Shown here: positions 7,838 through 15,116 of the stretch, in pieces
Position numbering within the stretch: position 1 is the first letter of the stretch
How the letters are laid out: each line of letters starts with the position of its first letter
Origin: Clostridiales bacterium
GTDB taxonomy: Bacteria > Bacillota > Clostridia > Christensenellales > Aristaeellaceae
DNA: 64,000 nucleotides
Assembly (NCBI GenBank): GCA_015056365.1
Contig: SVGM01000009.1
Coordinates: forward strand, 1-64,000
Direction of reading: 5' to 3'
Position numbers and translations under genes: made by a program
The notes under the pieces: generated by a model
What the model saw: only the letters and a program-made list of their open reading frames with translations
The model's database searches: none
What the model was told of the DNA's origin: nothing

Positions 7838-9460
7838 TTACACGCCAATCGCTCTGCCGCTATTTTTCAGCGCCGCCTCATCCAGCGTTTCACCGTCCAT
7901 CACCAGACGGCCATTGATCCAAACCTTATGGATGCCGAAGGATTTCTCCTGATCCGGCTGTGCGGCGGACAGTTCCTCCTCACTGAATACCGTCAGGTCA
8001 GCAAAACAACCCGGACGAATATAGCCGCGTTCCTTAAGCCCGAAGCGTTCTGCCGTCGCGCCGGTCATGCGGTGAATGGTGTTAGGCAGTGTGTCGCCGG
8101 TGCCCAGCAGGGAATCCCGCAGGAATTTAGGAAAACAATCGTAGATCGCAGGATTCTGCACGCCGTGATCCTCCACCCATGCATCCGTCATGTACAGACA
8201 GCGGGGATCATGTTCAAACTGGCTGATAATCTCCGGCGTGGTATAGGGGCCCATGTTGACACGACCTTTGAAATTGCTCTTCTCGCAGAGCATGAGGTAA
8301 GCGTTCAGATCCGAAAGTCCTTCCTCCTGCGCGATCTGATGAACCGTCTTCCCTTCATATCTCTCGTAACCCTCCCCGATATAGGCGACCTGTATGTCCT
8401 TAAAGCCGAAACCCAGCAGCAGGCTGGAAACAAACACCAGTACGCTCAGTTTCAGACGGTTGAACGGCTTTTTGCGCTCTTCGGGGGACATCGCCTGATA
8501 CCATGCCGGCAGAATGACCGTAATGACGGACACGCCCAGCGTTTCGTTATAGATATCAAACATCATGTCCACTCCCTGCTTGCGCAAACGCTCCACAATG
8601 GAGAGAAACTCATCCTTATCCTTGAAGGAACGCCTGCCAACGAAGATGGCGTGGGAATAGTGCAGCTTCGTTCTGGTGCCGCTGACCACGTCCGCCAGCT
8701 CGTCCACGGCACGGAGCAGATGGGATCTGCCCAGCAGCTCAGGGTAGGACATGGATACGGCGGAGTTTGCCCGGGGATGGACGGTCAGCGGACGATCATA
8801 CTTTTCGCACAGCAAGGCGACCTTTTTCAGCTCCTCAGTCTGGGCGTACAGGCCGGGATCGTACATCAATCCCAGAGAGATACCTGCCGCGCCCTGCTGC
8901 AGAGCCTCCTCCAAAATCGCCAGCATCTGGGTTTCTTCCTCAGAGGTCAGTGGACGGTTGGCGCTGCCGGAGACGGAAGCGCGGGCGGTGCAGTGTCCAG
9001 CCAGCACGGCCATATTGCAGGGCATGTTCCGATCCACGGCTGTCAGGTAATCACGTACCTGCCCCATAGGGCCGGCGCAGTTGTCAAAGAAAAACAGACC
9101 GCCACCCATCTTCTCCTTGTGGGCGCTGTCGTCAGAGAAACCGGTGGCAGCCAGACCGCAGTTACCGGCCACAAAGGTGGTGATGCCCTGACGGATGAAG
9201 GGAGCAAAGTATTTCAGCGGCTCCTTGCGAATGGCGAACCAGTCATTGTGAGAATGCGCGTCGATGAAGCCGGGCGCGAGGCTCAACCCCTGCAGGTCGA
9301 TCACACAGCAGTCATCAGTCTCAGGAATATTGGCTTCCACCTTGATAATCCGGTCGTCACACACAAGCACGTCGCCCACAAAGGGGGCCGCGCCGCTTCC
9401 ATCATATATCTTTGCATTTCGAAGAAGGAACCTATTCTGTTTGTTCTGCTCGCTGGTCAT
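7838..9460 (-). CDS. N-acyl-D-amino-acid deacylase family amidohydrolase
   Basis: This 540-residue protein fits the amidohydrolase-3 / D-aminoacylase family, metal-dependent hydrolases that remove acyl groups from N-acyl-D-amino acids. The metal site begins with PGFIDAHSHND near residue 75, then GNCGLAATG, ISLGLMYDPG, HYSHAIFVGR, and the family's closing GYIRPGCFADLTVF. It is slightly longer than typical members (about 480-530). The start at 9460 was chosen for GGGAGGTG 5 nt upstream; the longer frame reaching 9637 crosses the promoter. No signal peptide, so it acts in the cytosol. Substrate specificity cannot be read. Confidence 0.85.
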   Translation of the reverse strand: MTSEQNKQNRFLLRNAKIYDGSGAAPFVGDVLVCDDRIIKVEANIPETDDCCVIDLQGLSLAPGFIDAHSHNDWFAIRKEPLKYFAPFIRQGITTFVAGNCGLAATGFSDDSAHKEKMGGGLFFFDNCAGPMGQVRDYLTAVDRNMPCNMAVLAGHCTARASVSGSANRPLTSEEETQMLAILEEALQQGAAGISLGLMYDPGLYAQTEELKKVALLCEKYDRPLTVHPRANSAVSMSYPELLGRSHLLRAVDELADVVSGTRTKLHYSHAIFVGRRSFKDKDEFLSIVERLRKQGVDMMFDIYNETLGVSVITVILPAWYQAMSPEERKKPFNRLKLSVLVFVSSLLLGFGFKDIQVAYIGEGYERYEGKTVHQIAQEEGLSDLNAYLMLCEKSNFKGRVNMGPYTTPEIISQFEHDPRCLYMTDAWVEDHGVQNPAIYDCFPKFLRDSLLGTGDTLPNTIHRMTGATAERFGLKERGYIRPGCFADLTVFSEEELSAAQPDQEKSFGIHKVWINGRLVMDGETLDEAALKNSGRAIGV

Positions 9461-9491
9461 GCAAGCACCTCCCAAACGACGATTTTTCTCA

Positions 9492-9520
9492 ATTATATAG
9501 GAACACAAAAGAATAATCAA
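9492..9520 (-). promoter_or_regulatory. promoter of the D-aminoacylase-like gene
   Basis: Minus strand TTGATT (9520-9515), exactly 17 nt, perfect TATAAT (9497-9492). Start expected near 9485, leaving about 25 nt to the ATG. A 17-bp palindrome lies 11 bp upstream of the -35. Confidence 0.82.
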
Positions 9521-9530
9521 CGCACTTGAC

Positions 9531-9547
9531 ATATGCAGACTGCATAT
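9531..9547. promoter_or_regulatory. palindromic operator candidate
   Basis: ATATGCA-GAC-TGCATAT is a perfect 7+7 inverted repeat, flanked by TTGAC on the left and CAA on the right. It sits just upstream of the leftward -35 and about 100 bp before the rightward promoter at 9651, a position suited to an activator or repressor. No regulator gene is adjacent. Confidence 0.5.
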
Positions 9548-9650
9548 CAACTGTTCGAGCAACTCGCCAAAGTGCGTTTGCGTCGGCGTCTTGGGTTGCT
9601 GAACGAAAGTGCCTTGCCACCAAGTGATGCCAATCAATCTTCTCTATCGT

Positions 9651-9679
9651 TTGACAAGCAGATTGTGCTTTGCTATCCT
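9651..9679 (+). promoter_or_regulatory. promoter of the unknown membrane-protein gene at 9713
   Basis: Perfect TTGACA (9651-9656), 17-nt spacer, TATCCT (9674-9679), start near 9686. AAAGGA at 9698 and ATG at 9713 follow in order, which argues against the longer open frame starting at 9533. Confidence 0.7.
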
Positions 9680-9712
9680 ACTCCAGGAGATGATTTGAAA
9701 GGACTGCCGCCA

Positions 9713-11056
9713 ATGCTCCAAACCATCAAAAAGCACCCGCTGGGTTTTCTTCATTCCATGTCCTGGGTCGGCGCGGGCGCAACCATGCTGTATTCCATGC
9801 GTTACGAAAGCGCAGGGTATCCGGAAGCTCTGTTTGCCGAAGCAGCCGTGATTCTGTTCCTCGTGTGCTGCGGCGTCTTCCTGCTTACGCCCCTGATCGG
9901 ACTGATCATCAAGCTCGTACGTAAGCAGCGCCCCTCCGTCACGCAGGAATGCCATTTTGTAAGTGCTGCAGCCAAATGGTATGAGAGCACCCGTTCCGAT
10001 TTTTTCTGGTATTATGTGATCATCGTTCTTGTGCCCATCCTACCCATCGCCGCCCTTCTCCTCCCCGCCCAGGAGCAATACATCGCCTGCGTTTTCATTA
10101 TCACCATTGGCATTTCCATATGGCTGTGCTTTGTCTTAACCGAGATGCCCGCAACACGGCTGCTGAAAGTGCGGGATACAGAAGACCGCTTCGATATCAG
10201 GGTCGGTGCATCCGCCGAACAGATGGATGCGCTCCATGCCGGCGATACGTTTGGACTTTCCAAACGCCTCTGGGCCAGCCGCAGAGACTATCTCTACAAT
10301 ATGCTGCTCAAGGAAGAGGTCATCGACCAGCGTGACCGAATCACCTGCTACGACCTTCCCGTTTCCACGTTGGCCGCCCATTATCGCCTGAAGCAGGATT
10401 CCTTCCGTGAGGAAGACGTGATCTGGATCCCCCTTGCCCAGTTTTTCCACAGAAAAAGCACCAAGGGCTTTCAGGTAATCCAGAAGCTGTTCACTCACAG
10501 TTTGTCCGACATTGCTAATCTTCGCTTCCAAAACAACCGCAGCAGCAACCCGGAGGACTATCACCACTCCAGCACAGACCTTCGCCTTGAGCCGGACGAA
10601 GACGCTGTTCTTTGCGTCCATAAGAACGTGACCCGTCTGTTCGCTGCCACCGCACAGGAAGGAAATCGGCTCTATCATGGCTGTATGCTGCTGATCAAAG
10701 GGGCAAGGCTGGATGGCGTCAAATGGGATCGTTTTGAGAATCTGGCGACGGGACCCATCGGGGACGGCGAGTCTGCCGATGACGATCTGAATCCGCAACA
10801 GGCGCAGACCTTCTACGATCTGCTGCTGAAAGGTGCATTCCCGTACACGCTCTGCTCCCTTACCTACCACGAACAGGAAAAGAAGCTGGCGCTGGAGATC
10901 TGGACCGAGCCCGCGGAACCCGGCAAAGTCAATCGTCAGGTTGCCGCCTTTACCTCCGATGATGGGCTGAACTATTGGCTGGTGCTTTCCTACGACGAGC
11001 TGAAGTGGTATTGGATGAACTCCGCCACGATGGATGCTTCGCCTCGCTTCTACTGA
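9713..11056 (+). CDS. unknown membrane protein with a large soluble C-terminal region
   Basis: I do not recognise this 447-residue protein. Four hydrophobic segments occupy about residues 15-35, 42-65, 100-122 and 128-150, with a basic loop (KLVRKQRP) between the second and third. The remaining 300 residues look globular and cytosolic, with several aromatic-rich stretches (WYWMNSATM near the end, HSSTDLRLEPDEDAVL mid-way) but no motif I can name. The start at 9713 is supported by AAAGGA 9 nt upstream and a promoter just before it. It has its own promoter and is followed by a GNAT acetyltransferase gene in the same direction. Confidence 0.7.
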   Translation: MLQTIKKHPLGFLHSMSWVGAGATMLYSMRYESAGYPEALFAEAAVILFLVCCGVFLLTPLIGLIIKLVRKQRPSVTQECHFVSAAAKWYESTRSDFFWYYVIIVLVPILPIAALLLPAQEQYIACVFIITIGISIWLCFVLTEMPATRLLKVRDTEDRFDIRVGASAEQMDALHAGDTFGLSKRLWASRRDYLYNMLLKEEVIDQRDRITCYDLPVSTLAAHYRLKQDSFREEDVIWIPLAQFFHRKSTKGFQVIQKLFTHSLSDIANLRFQNNRSSNPEDYHHSSTDLRLEPDEDAVLCVHKNVTRLFAATAQEGNRLYHGCMLLIKGARLDGVKWDRFENLATGPIGDGESADDDLNPQQAQTFYDLLLKGAFPYTLCSLTYHEQEKKLALEIWTEPAEPGKVNRQVAAFTSDDGLNYWLVLSYDELKWYWMNSATMDASPRFY

Positions 11057-11106
11057 TGCAGCCGCCTCCCGCAAAGCAACATCTCATCACGAAGGAAGGC
11101 CTTTCC

Positions 11107-11631
11107 ATGCGCACGCATATCTATTTTGAAACAGAGCGGTTAACCGTTCGCCAGTACACGCTGAATGATATAGACGGACTGTTCCGAATCATGTCCGATC
11201 GCAGGGTCCATACCTATACCAAAGACAAGGACCATCCCTGGGATGAACAGCGAACCGAAGAATATATCAGATTTATGATCCAGCATGATTTCCGGACCTT
11301 GGATTGTTTCCACGGCGCAGTGATTGAAAAAAGTACAAATCAATTGATTGGGCTATGCGGATTAAATCCCTATCAGGCAGGCGAGCCCGAGATTGAGTTT
11401 AAATTGGGCGTATCCTACTGGGGCAAAGGGTATGCAACGGAACTGGGAAGACAGATCATTCAGGAGGCTTTTGCTGCCACCGGTATTCGGGGAATCTACG
11501 GCATGGCGCAACCGGAAAACGTTGCATCCAGAAGAGTATTGGAGAAGATCGGCATGAGCTATTCAGGCAACCGAGTATTCAGAGACCACGAGGATGCGTT
11601 TTATTACATTGCCAATCCAAACACCCATTGA
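11107..11631 (+). CDS. GNAT family N-acetyltransferase (RimJ/RimL type)
   Basis: A 174-residue acetyl-CoA-dependent acetyltransferase. The N-terminus ETERLTVRQYTLNDIDGLF and the central VSYWGKGYATELGRQI (acetyl-CoA pyrophosphate loop) are typical, followed by PENVASRRVLEKIGM, the helix that closes RimJ/RimL-like members. The substrate could be a protein N-terminus, an antibiotic or a small amine and cannot be told. AAGGAAGG precedes the ATG by 7-8 nt. It lies 50 bp after the membrane-protein gene and is probably cotranscribed. Confidence 0.9.
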   Translation: MRTHIYFETERLTVRQYTLNDIDGLFRIMSDRRVHTYTKDKDHPWDEQRTEEYIRFMIQHDFRTLDCFHGAVIEKSTNQLIGLCGLNPYQAGEPEIEFKLGVSYWGKGYATELGRQIIQEAFAATGIRGIYGMAQPENVASRRVLEKIGMSYSGNRVFRDHEDAFYYIANPNTH

Positions 11632-11662
11632 TGAGAATAGGACCATATAGAAATGAAAAACA

Positions 11663-11690
11663 AGTCACAGCAGCATTTATCGCTGTGACT
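11663..11690 (+). terminator. hairpin after the acetyltransferase gene
   Basis: Perfect 9-bp arms AGTCACAGC/GCTGTGACT with a 10-nt loop, 32 bp after the stop codon. The tail CGAACGATTTTAG is only weakly U-rich, so it may be a terminator or simply a 3'-end hairpin. Confidence 0.5.
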
Positions 11691-11738
11691 CGAACGATTT
11701 TAGACCCTCGCCGATAGCGAAGTGTCCGAATAGCAGTG

Positions 11739-11797
11739 AACGCCAGACTGTGGATTCAGTCTGGCGTTTGAACGGCTCGACAAATGGGAATTGTCAT
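11739..11797. repeat. composite hairpin repeat, copy 1
   Basis: 12-bp perfect arms AACGCCAGACTG (11739-11750) and CAGTCTGGCGTT (11757-11768), then 15 bp later the near-palindrome ATGGGAATTGTCAT (11784-11797), which touches the stop codon of the AT-rich gene. The same arms and an equivalent second palindrome recur at 36754-36809 beside another AT-rich gene. Confidence 0.75.
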
Positions 11798-12162
11798 TAC
11801 TCTCCATAGGGATAATAATGTTCTGCTTTTGATTGGAACTCTCTCAAAAATACTATTTTACCATTGTTGTCAAAATCTGCGATGGTGACTCCATCAAACC
11901 CGTCTGTATTACCCTCGTAGTTGCATTTGAAGTACCATTCTGCAATTATGGTTTTGTTATGTTCTATCGTTTGTTTAATTGTCCATTCCAAAACCCTACC
12001 CTTGTTATTCCATTCCTCAAACCATTGAATCATTTGAGGCAATCCATGGTATTCGGGTCCATAACATTCACTATATATAATATCATCGCTAAATATTTCT
12101 TTTACCGTTCTAAGGTCTACTTCTATCCAAGCCTGAAAATATTTCTGTATAATCTCAGTCAT
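11797..12162 (-). CDS. SnoaL-like / NTF2-fold small protein
   Basis: This 121-residue protein has the look of a SnoaL-like polyketide-cyclase/ketosteroid-isomerase fold: an opening helix (IIQKYFQAWIEVDLRTVKEIF), DDIIYSECYGPEYHGLPQMIQWFEEW, and a closing beta strand. Such proteins bind or isomerise small molecules; the ligand here is unknown. ATG at 12162 follows GGAGGAG at 6 nt; the upstream TTG is less likely. The gene is much AT-richer than its neighbours, and it sits between two copies of the 10-bp sequence CCGATAGCGA, so recent acquisition is likely. Confidence 0.72.
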   Translation of the reverse strand: MTEIIQKYFQAWIEVDLRTVKEIFSDDIIYSECYGPEYHGLPQMIQWFEEWNNKGRVLEWTIKQTIEHNKTIIAEWYFKCNYEGNTDGFDGVTIADFDNNGKIVFLREFQSKAEHYYPYGE

Positions 12163-12234
12163 AGTACACTCCTCCAAATTCTTTTTTTCGATTGTATACC
12201 AAGTATATCATCCAGAAACAGCACAATCAGGAAA

Positions 12235-12273
12235 GGCTGCGTCAAGCAACTTGACACAGCCGTACTGTTTTTT
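12235..12273. terminator. hairpin with T-run between the SnoaL-like gene and rpiB
   Basis: GGCTGCGTCAAG (12235-12246), 3-nt loop, CTTGACACAGCC (12250-12261), one mismatch, then GTACTGTTTTTT. On the plus strand it has a good U-tail; on the minus strand it could end rpiB transcripts, whose gene stops at 12418. Confidence 0.55.
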
Positions 12274-12417
12274 GAACACTCCACCGATAGCGATGGTCGT
12301 TTTTTTCGTATGACAAAACCAGCCGCATACAGCTCAGCGGCGCATTGTGCGCCCGCTGCGCTCGGCATTTTGCGCTGTGGTGCAGGCAGACTCTGCCGCG
12401 CTTCGGCGCAAAGCGGA

Positions 12418-12867
12418 TTACTCCAGCTCCTCACGACGATCCAGCTTGTCGATCAGCGCAACACGGCGGGCGTGGCGCTCACCTTCAAAGGAGGTCATCA
12501 GCCACACGCGGACGATATCCTTGGCCAGCTCGGTGCCCACCACGCGGGAGCCCAGGGACAGCATGTTGGCGTTGTTGTGCAGGCGGCTCATCTTGGCGGT
12601 ATAGGTATCGGAGCAGATCACGCAGCGGATGCCCTGCACCTTGTTCACCGCCATGCCGATGCCGGCGCCGGTGCCGCACAGCACGATGCCCAGATCGCAC
12701 TCGCCGCTGGCAACAGCCTTTGCAGCGCGCGCGCCGTAAATAGGATAATCCACGCTTTCGCGCTTGTTGGTGCCGAAATCCTTATAGGGGATGCCCAGTT
12801 CATCCAGCACAGAAATAACAGTGGGTTTGAGGTCGATACCAGCGTGGTCACATGCGATGGCAATCAT
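12418..12867 (-). CDS. rpiB: ribose 5-phosphate isomerase B
   Basis: A 149-residue RpiB/LacAB-family isomerase interconverting ribose 5-phosphate and ribulose 5-phosphate in the pentose phosphate pathway. ACDHAG at the N-terminus binds phosphate, and CGTGAGIGMAVNK carries the catalytic Cys. HNNANMLSLGSRVVG is the family's second signature. Length is standard. GGAGGCG precedes the ATG. It has its own promoter with a leader of about 120 nt. Confidence 0.96.
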   Translation of the reverse strand: MIAIACDHAGIDLKPTVISVLDELGIPYKDFGTNKRESVDYPIYGARAAKAVASGECDLGIVLCGTGAGIGMAVNKVQGIRCVICSDTYTAKMSRLHNNANMLSLGSRVVGTELAKDIVRVWLMTSFEGERHARRVALIDKLDRREELE

Positions 12868-12998
12868 GGGAAAAACGCCTCCTTGCGTATGAGTAGCACC
12901 TTGGGTCTTTAGGGTAGGAAAAGCAGGTGCTCCCGGGCAACATACAGGGCCGTGACACCATAGACCACGCGCCCCGCATATGCAATTCTTCTACAGGA

Positions 12999-13027
12999 AG
13001 TATATCATATCCAAGCCGTCCGGACAA
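12999..13027 (-). promoter_or_regulatory. rpiB promoter
   Basis: Minus strand TTGTCC (13027-13022), 17-nt spacer, TATACT (13004-12999). Start near 12992; the rpiB leader is about 124 nt and I see no recognisable riboswitch in it. Confidence 0.65.
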
Positions 13028-13062
13028 GGGTAGATTGCGCCGAAACGGAAGCAAAAAACAGT

Positions 13063-13392
13063 TCAGAGCAGTTCTTCCAGTTTTCTGAGAAACCGGTTTT
13101 CTCCGATCTTGTTCAGCTTGTTGAATAGTGCCTGGCTGCCGCCGGAGGTAATGGCGCTGAGCTGCACCGGCTGACCGGCGCCGCCCTGGAACAGGGTGAC
13201 CGTCATACTGACCCGGTTCTCCCCGGCCAGACTATACCGTTCAAATACCCGCACGCTGCAGCGCACATCGCCAGAGCGAAAGTCGCTGCCATCTTCCTGG
13301 GAAGCAGACAGGCTGCCGCTGAGAATCCCCTGTTCGATCCGCAGCAGCAATCCGGTAAAGTCTTCCGACAGGTTCCTTTCCAGCTTTGCCAT
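13063..13392 (-). CDS. small conserved protein, probably DUF6054 family
   Basis: A 109-residue soluble protein. The block SGSLSASQEDGSDFRSGDVRC-like region near residues 25-48 and SAITSGGSQALFNK near residue 80 match my memory of a Clostridia-specific family of unknown function (DUF6054). No catalytic motif is evident. AGGAGG lies 7 nt before the ATG. It follows the MBL-Nudix gene by 54 bp and is probably cotranscribed with it. Confidence 0.6.
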   Translation of the reverse strand: MAKLERNLSEDFTGLLLRIEQGILSGSLSASQEDGSDFRSGDVRCSVRVFERYSLAGENRVSMTVTLFQGGAGQPVQLSAITSGGSQALFNKLNKIGENRFLRKLEELL

Positions 13393-13446
13393 TTGTCATC
13401 CTCCTGACCATTATTCTGGGAATACTGCCATAGCGCCTGTTTGGGC

Positions 13447-14676
13447 CTATTCGCACACCACATGGGTGACCCCAGCCGCCCAGTCCAGAATGCTCCGTTC
13501 ATCGCAGCGGTTCAAATTCTCCGGCAGCTGATCCCGGGCAAAAAAGCGGTGTTCCAGCGCTTCGTCGGTATCCTGCATGGGATCGCCTACATAGTCACGG
13601 CTGACAAAGGCGATCAGGGTGCAGTAGCAGATATCTCCGTTGGGGTAGTAGATGTAGCGGTCCTCGCCGGTGTACACGCCCAGCAGCTGCATCTCGCCCA
13701 CCACGACGCCGGCCTCCTCCCAGGCTTCCCGGCGGGCTGCTTCCATGGCGGTCTCCCCCATTTCCATAGCTCCTCCAGGAGGAGCCCAGCAGCCATTGTC
13801 ACGCCGCTTCTGCAAAAGAATCTCGCCTTTTTCGTTCTCCAGAAGCACCGTGCATCCGGCCATCATCAGCGGCGCGTGGCCCACATCGCGGCGCAGCTTG
13901 CGGATATAATCGTTCCGATATGCCCGCACCAGTTTGCGGCCTTCCGCCTCACGCCGGCAGTCTTCCATCTGCACCTGCAGATAGCCCACAGCCCCTTCCT
14001 TCTCCATGGGGTCGCCGTGGCCGTTCAGATGATGCAGATATTCAAGCCCGGTCAGGAAATCAATCCAGCTGGCAAGACCGGCCTCCTCATACATCCCCTG
14101 CCCCTGGTAGAGATCTTCGCAATCGCCGTCTCCCACCAAAAGCGCCGCTTCTTCAGGCACATACACCACCAGCGAATCTTCGCTGTGGGGCGAAGGACGG
14201 ACCAGCAGCTCTGCCGTAACGCCGCCCAGCGCCAGTGTGAGATCCTCCTTCAGAGTGGTCTGCGCCTGCACGACACGGATCTGCTGCGGGTCGCCGTATT
14301 CCAGCATGATGTGCATATTGCAAAAAGCGATGTCCTCGCCGGTCTTCTCCCGGCGCATCATTGCCCGGCGATCCCATGCCCAGTTCATGACCTGTGCCAG
14401 CTTCTGCTGGGTGGTTTCCGTGGCCATGGTTTCGCCCCGCACCGCGCACAGGCCAAAGGTGTGATCCCAATGCCAGTGGGTGATAACCGTATAGTCAGGC
14501 AGGGGCAGGCCCTGCTTCTGCAGCGCTGCATAGAAAGTCTCCACATGCGCCGGGGATGCGCCTGCATCCACCGCAAGGCTGCCTTCATCGCCCCGGATAT
14601 AGTACAGGTTGGGACGATCGGTGCGCTGGTCATAAGGCAGCACCCAGATACGATCTGTGATCTGTTTGAGAGACAT
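13447..14676 (-). CDS. MBL-fold hydrolase fused to a Nudix hydrolase
   Basis: This 409-residue protein joins two hydrolases. Residues 1-230 are a metallo-beta-lactamase fold with HWHWDH (67-72), SPHSED (His164), GDGD (183-186) and His220, a complete metal set. Residues 270-405 are a Nudix domain with a full Nudix box starting at Gly302 (Gly302, Glu308, Arg316, Glu317, Glu320, Glu321, Gly323). Both active sites look intact. The start at 14676 follows GGAGGA. It lies 75 bp downstream of rpsT with a terminator between. A two-step hydrolysis of one substrate is possible but is inference. Confidence 0.88.
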   Translation of the reverse strand: MSLKQITDRIWVLPYDQRTDRPNLYYIRGDEGSLAVDAGASPAHVETFYAALQKQGLPLPDYTVITHWHWDHTFGLCAVRGETMATETTQQKLAQVMNWAWDRRAMMRREKTGEDIAFCNMHIMLEYGDPQQIRVVQAQTTLKEDLTLALGGVTAELLVRPSPHSEDSLVVYVPEEAALLVGDGDCEDLYQGQGMYEEAGLASWIDFLTGLEYLHHLNGHGDPMEKEGAVGYLQVQMEDCRREAEGRKLVRAYRNDYIRKLRRDVGHAPLMMAGCTVLLENEKGEILLQKRRDNGCWAPPGGAMEMGETAMEAARREAWEEAGVVVGEMQLLGVYTGEDRYIYYPNGDICYCTLIAFVSRDYVGDPMQDTDEALEHRFFARDQLPENLNRCDERSILDWAAGVTHVVCE

Positions 14677-14694
14677 CGCTTTTTCCTCCAACGC

Positions 14695-14723
14695 AAAAAA
14701 CGGAAGGGTGATCCTTCCGTTTT
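14695..14723 (-). terminator. rpsT terminator
   Basis: AAAACGGAAGG/CCTTCCGTTTT stem (about 11 bp) with a 5-nt loop, followed on the minus strand by TTTTTT (14700-14695). It lies 28 bp after the rpsT stop codon. Confidence 0.88.
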
Positions 14724-14751
14724 GCTTTTCATGCATGAGAAGCTCGAATTG

Positions 14752-15012
14752 TTACTGGGCGGCAGCCAGCTTCTTGGCCAGACGGGCCTTCTTGCGGTTG
14801 GCCGCATTCTTGTGCAGATTGCCCTTGGTAACGGCTTTATCGATAGCGGAGGTGGTAGCGCTGTACTGAGCGGCAGCATTGGCAGCGTTCACAGCGACCT
14901 CCGCTTCAAACTTCTTAACGGCGGTCTTCACCTTCGACTTCACGATACGGTTGCGCAGATTCTTCTTCTCGCTGACCTTCACGCGCTTGATAGCGGACTT
15001 GATATTCGGCAA
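14752..15012 (-). CDS. rpsT: 30S ribosomal protein S20
   Basis: An 86-residue lysine- and alanine-rich protein starting MPNIKSAIKRVKVSEK, the typical S20 N-terminus that binds 16S rRNA in the 30S body. It begins with TTG at 15012, with AAGGAGGTG 7 nt upstream; the E. coli rpsT gene also uses UUG and is autoregulated, so the rare start may be meaningful here too. It is monocistronic or nearly so, between its own promoter and terminator. Confidence 0.97.
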   Translation of the reverse strand: MPNIKSAIKRVKVSEKKNLRNRIVKSKVKTAVKKFEAEVAVNAANAAAQYSATTSAIDKAVTKGNLHKNAANRKKARLAKKLAAAQ

Positions 15013-15051
15013 CGTGGTTCACCTCCTTGGTATTTATCAGTCGCACGGTTC

Positions 15052-15080
15052 ATTGTATCACTACTTGTACAAAAAAGCAA
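15052..15080 (-). promoter_or_regulatory. rpsT promoter
   Basis: Minus strand TTGCTT (15080-15075), 17-nt spacer, TACAAT (15057-15052). Start near 15045, giving a short leader of about 33 nt. Confidence 0.7.
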
Positions 15081-15116
15081 TAGGTTTGACCATGTTTTTT
15101 GCAAGATCAAAAAACA

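Noticed and set aside
8751-9069. Short rightward frames inside the D-aminoacylase-like gene
   Set aside because: They are antisense to conserved codons and lack start signals.
12320-12418. Repeat relationship between the rpiB 3' region and 54340-54420
   Set aside because: Both contain TTGCGCCGAAG and similar GC-rich hairpins, but the alignment breaks down quickly and could reflect base composition.
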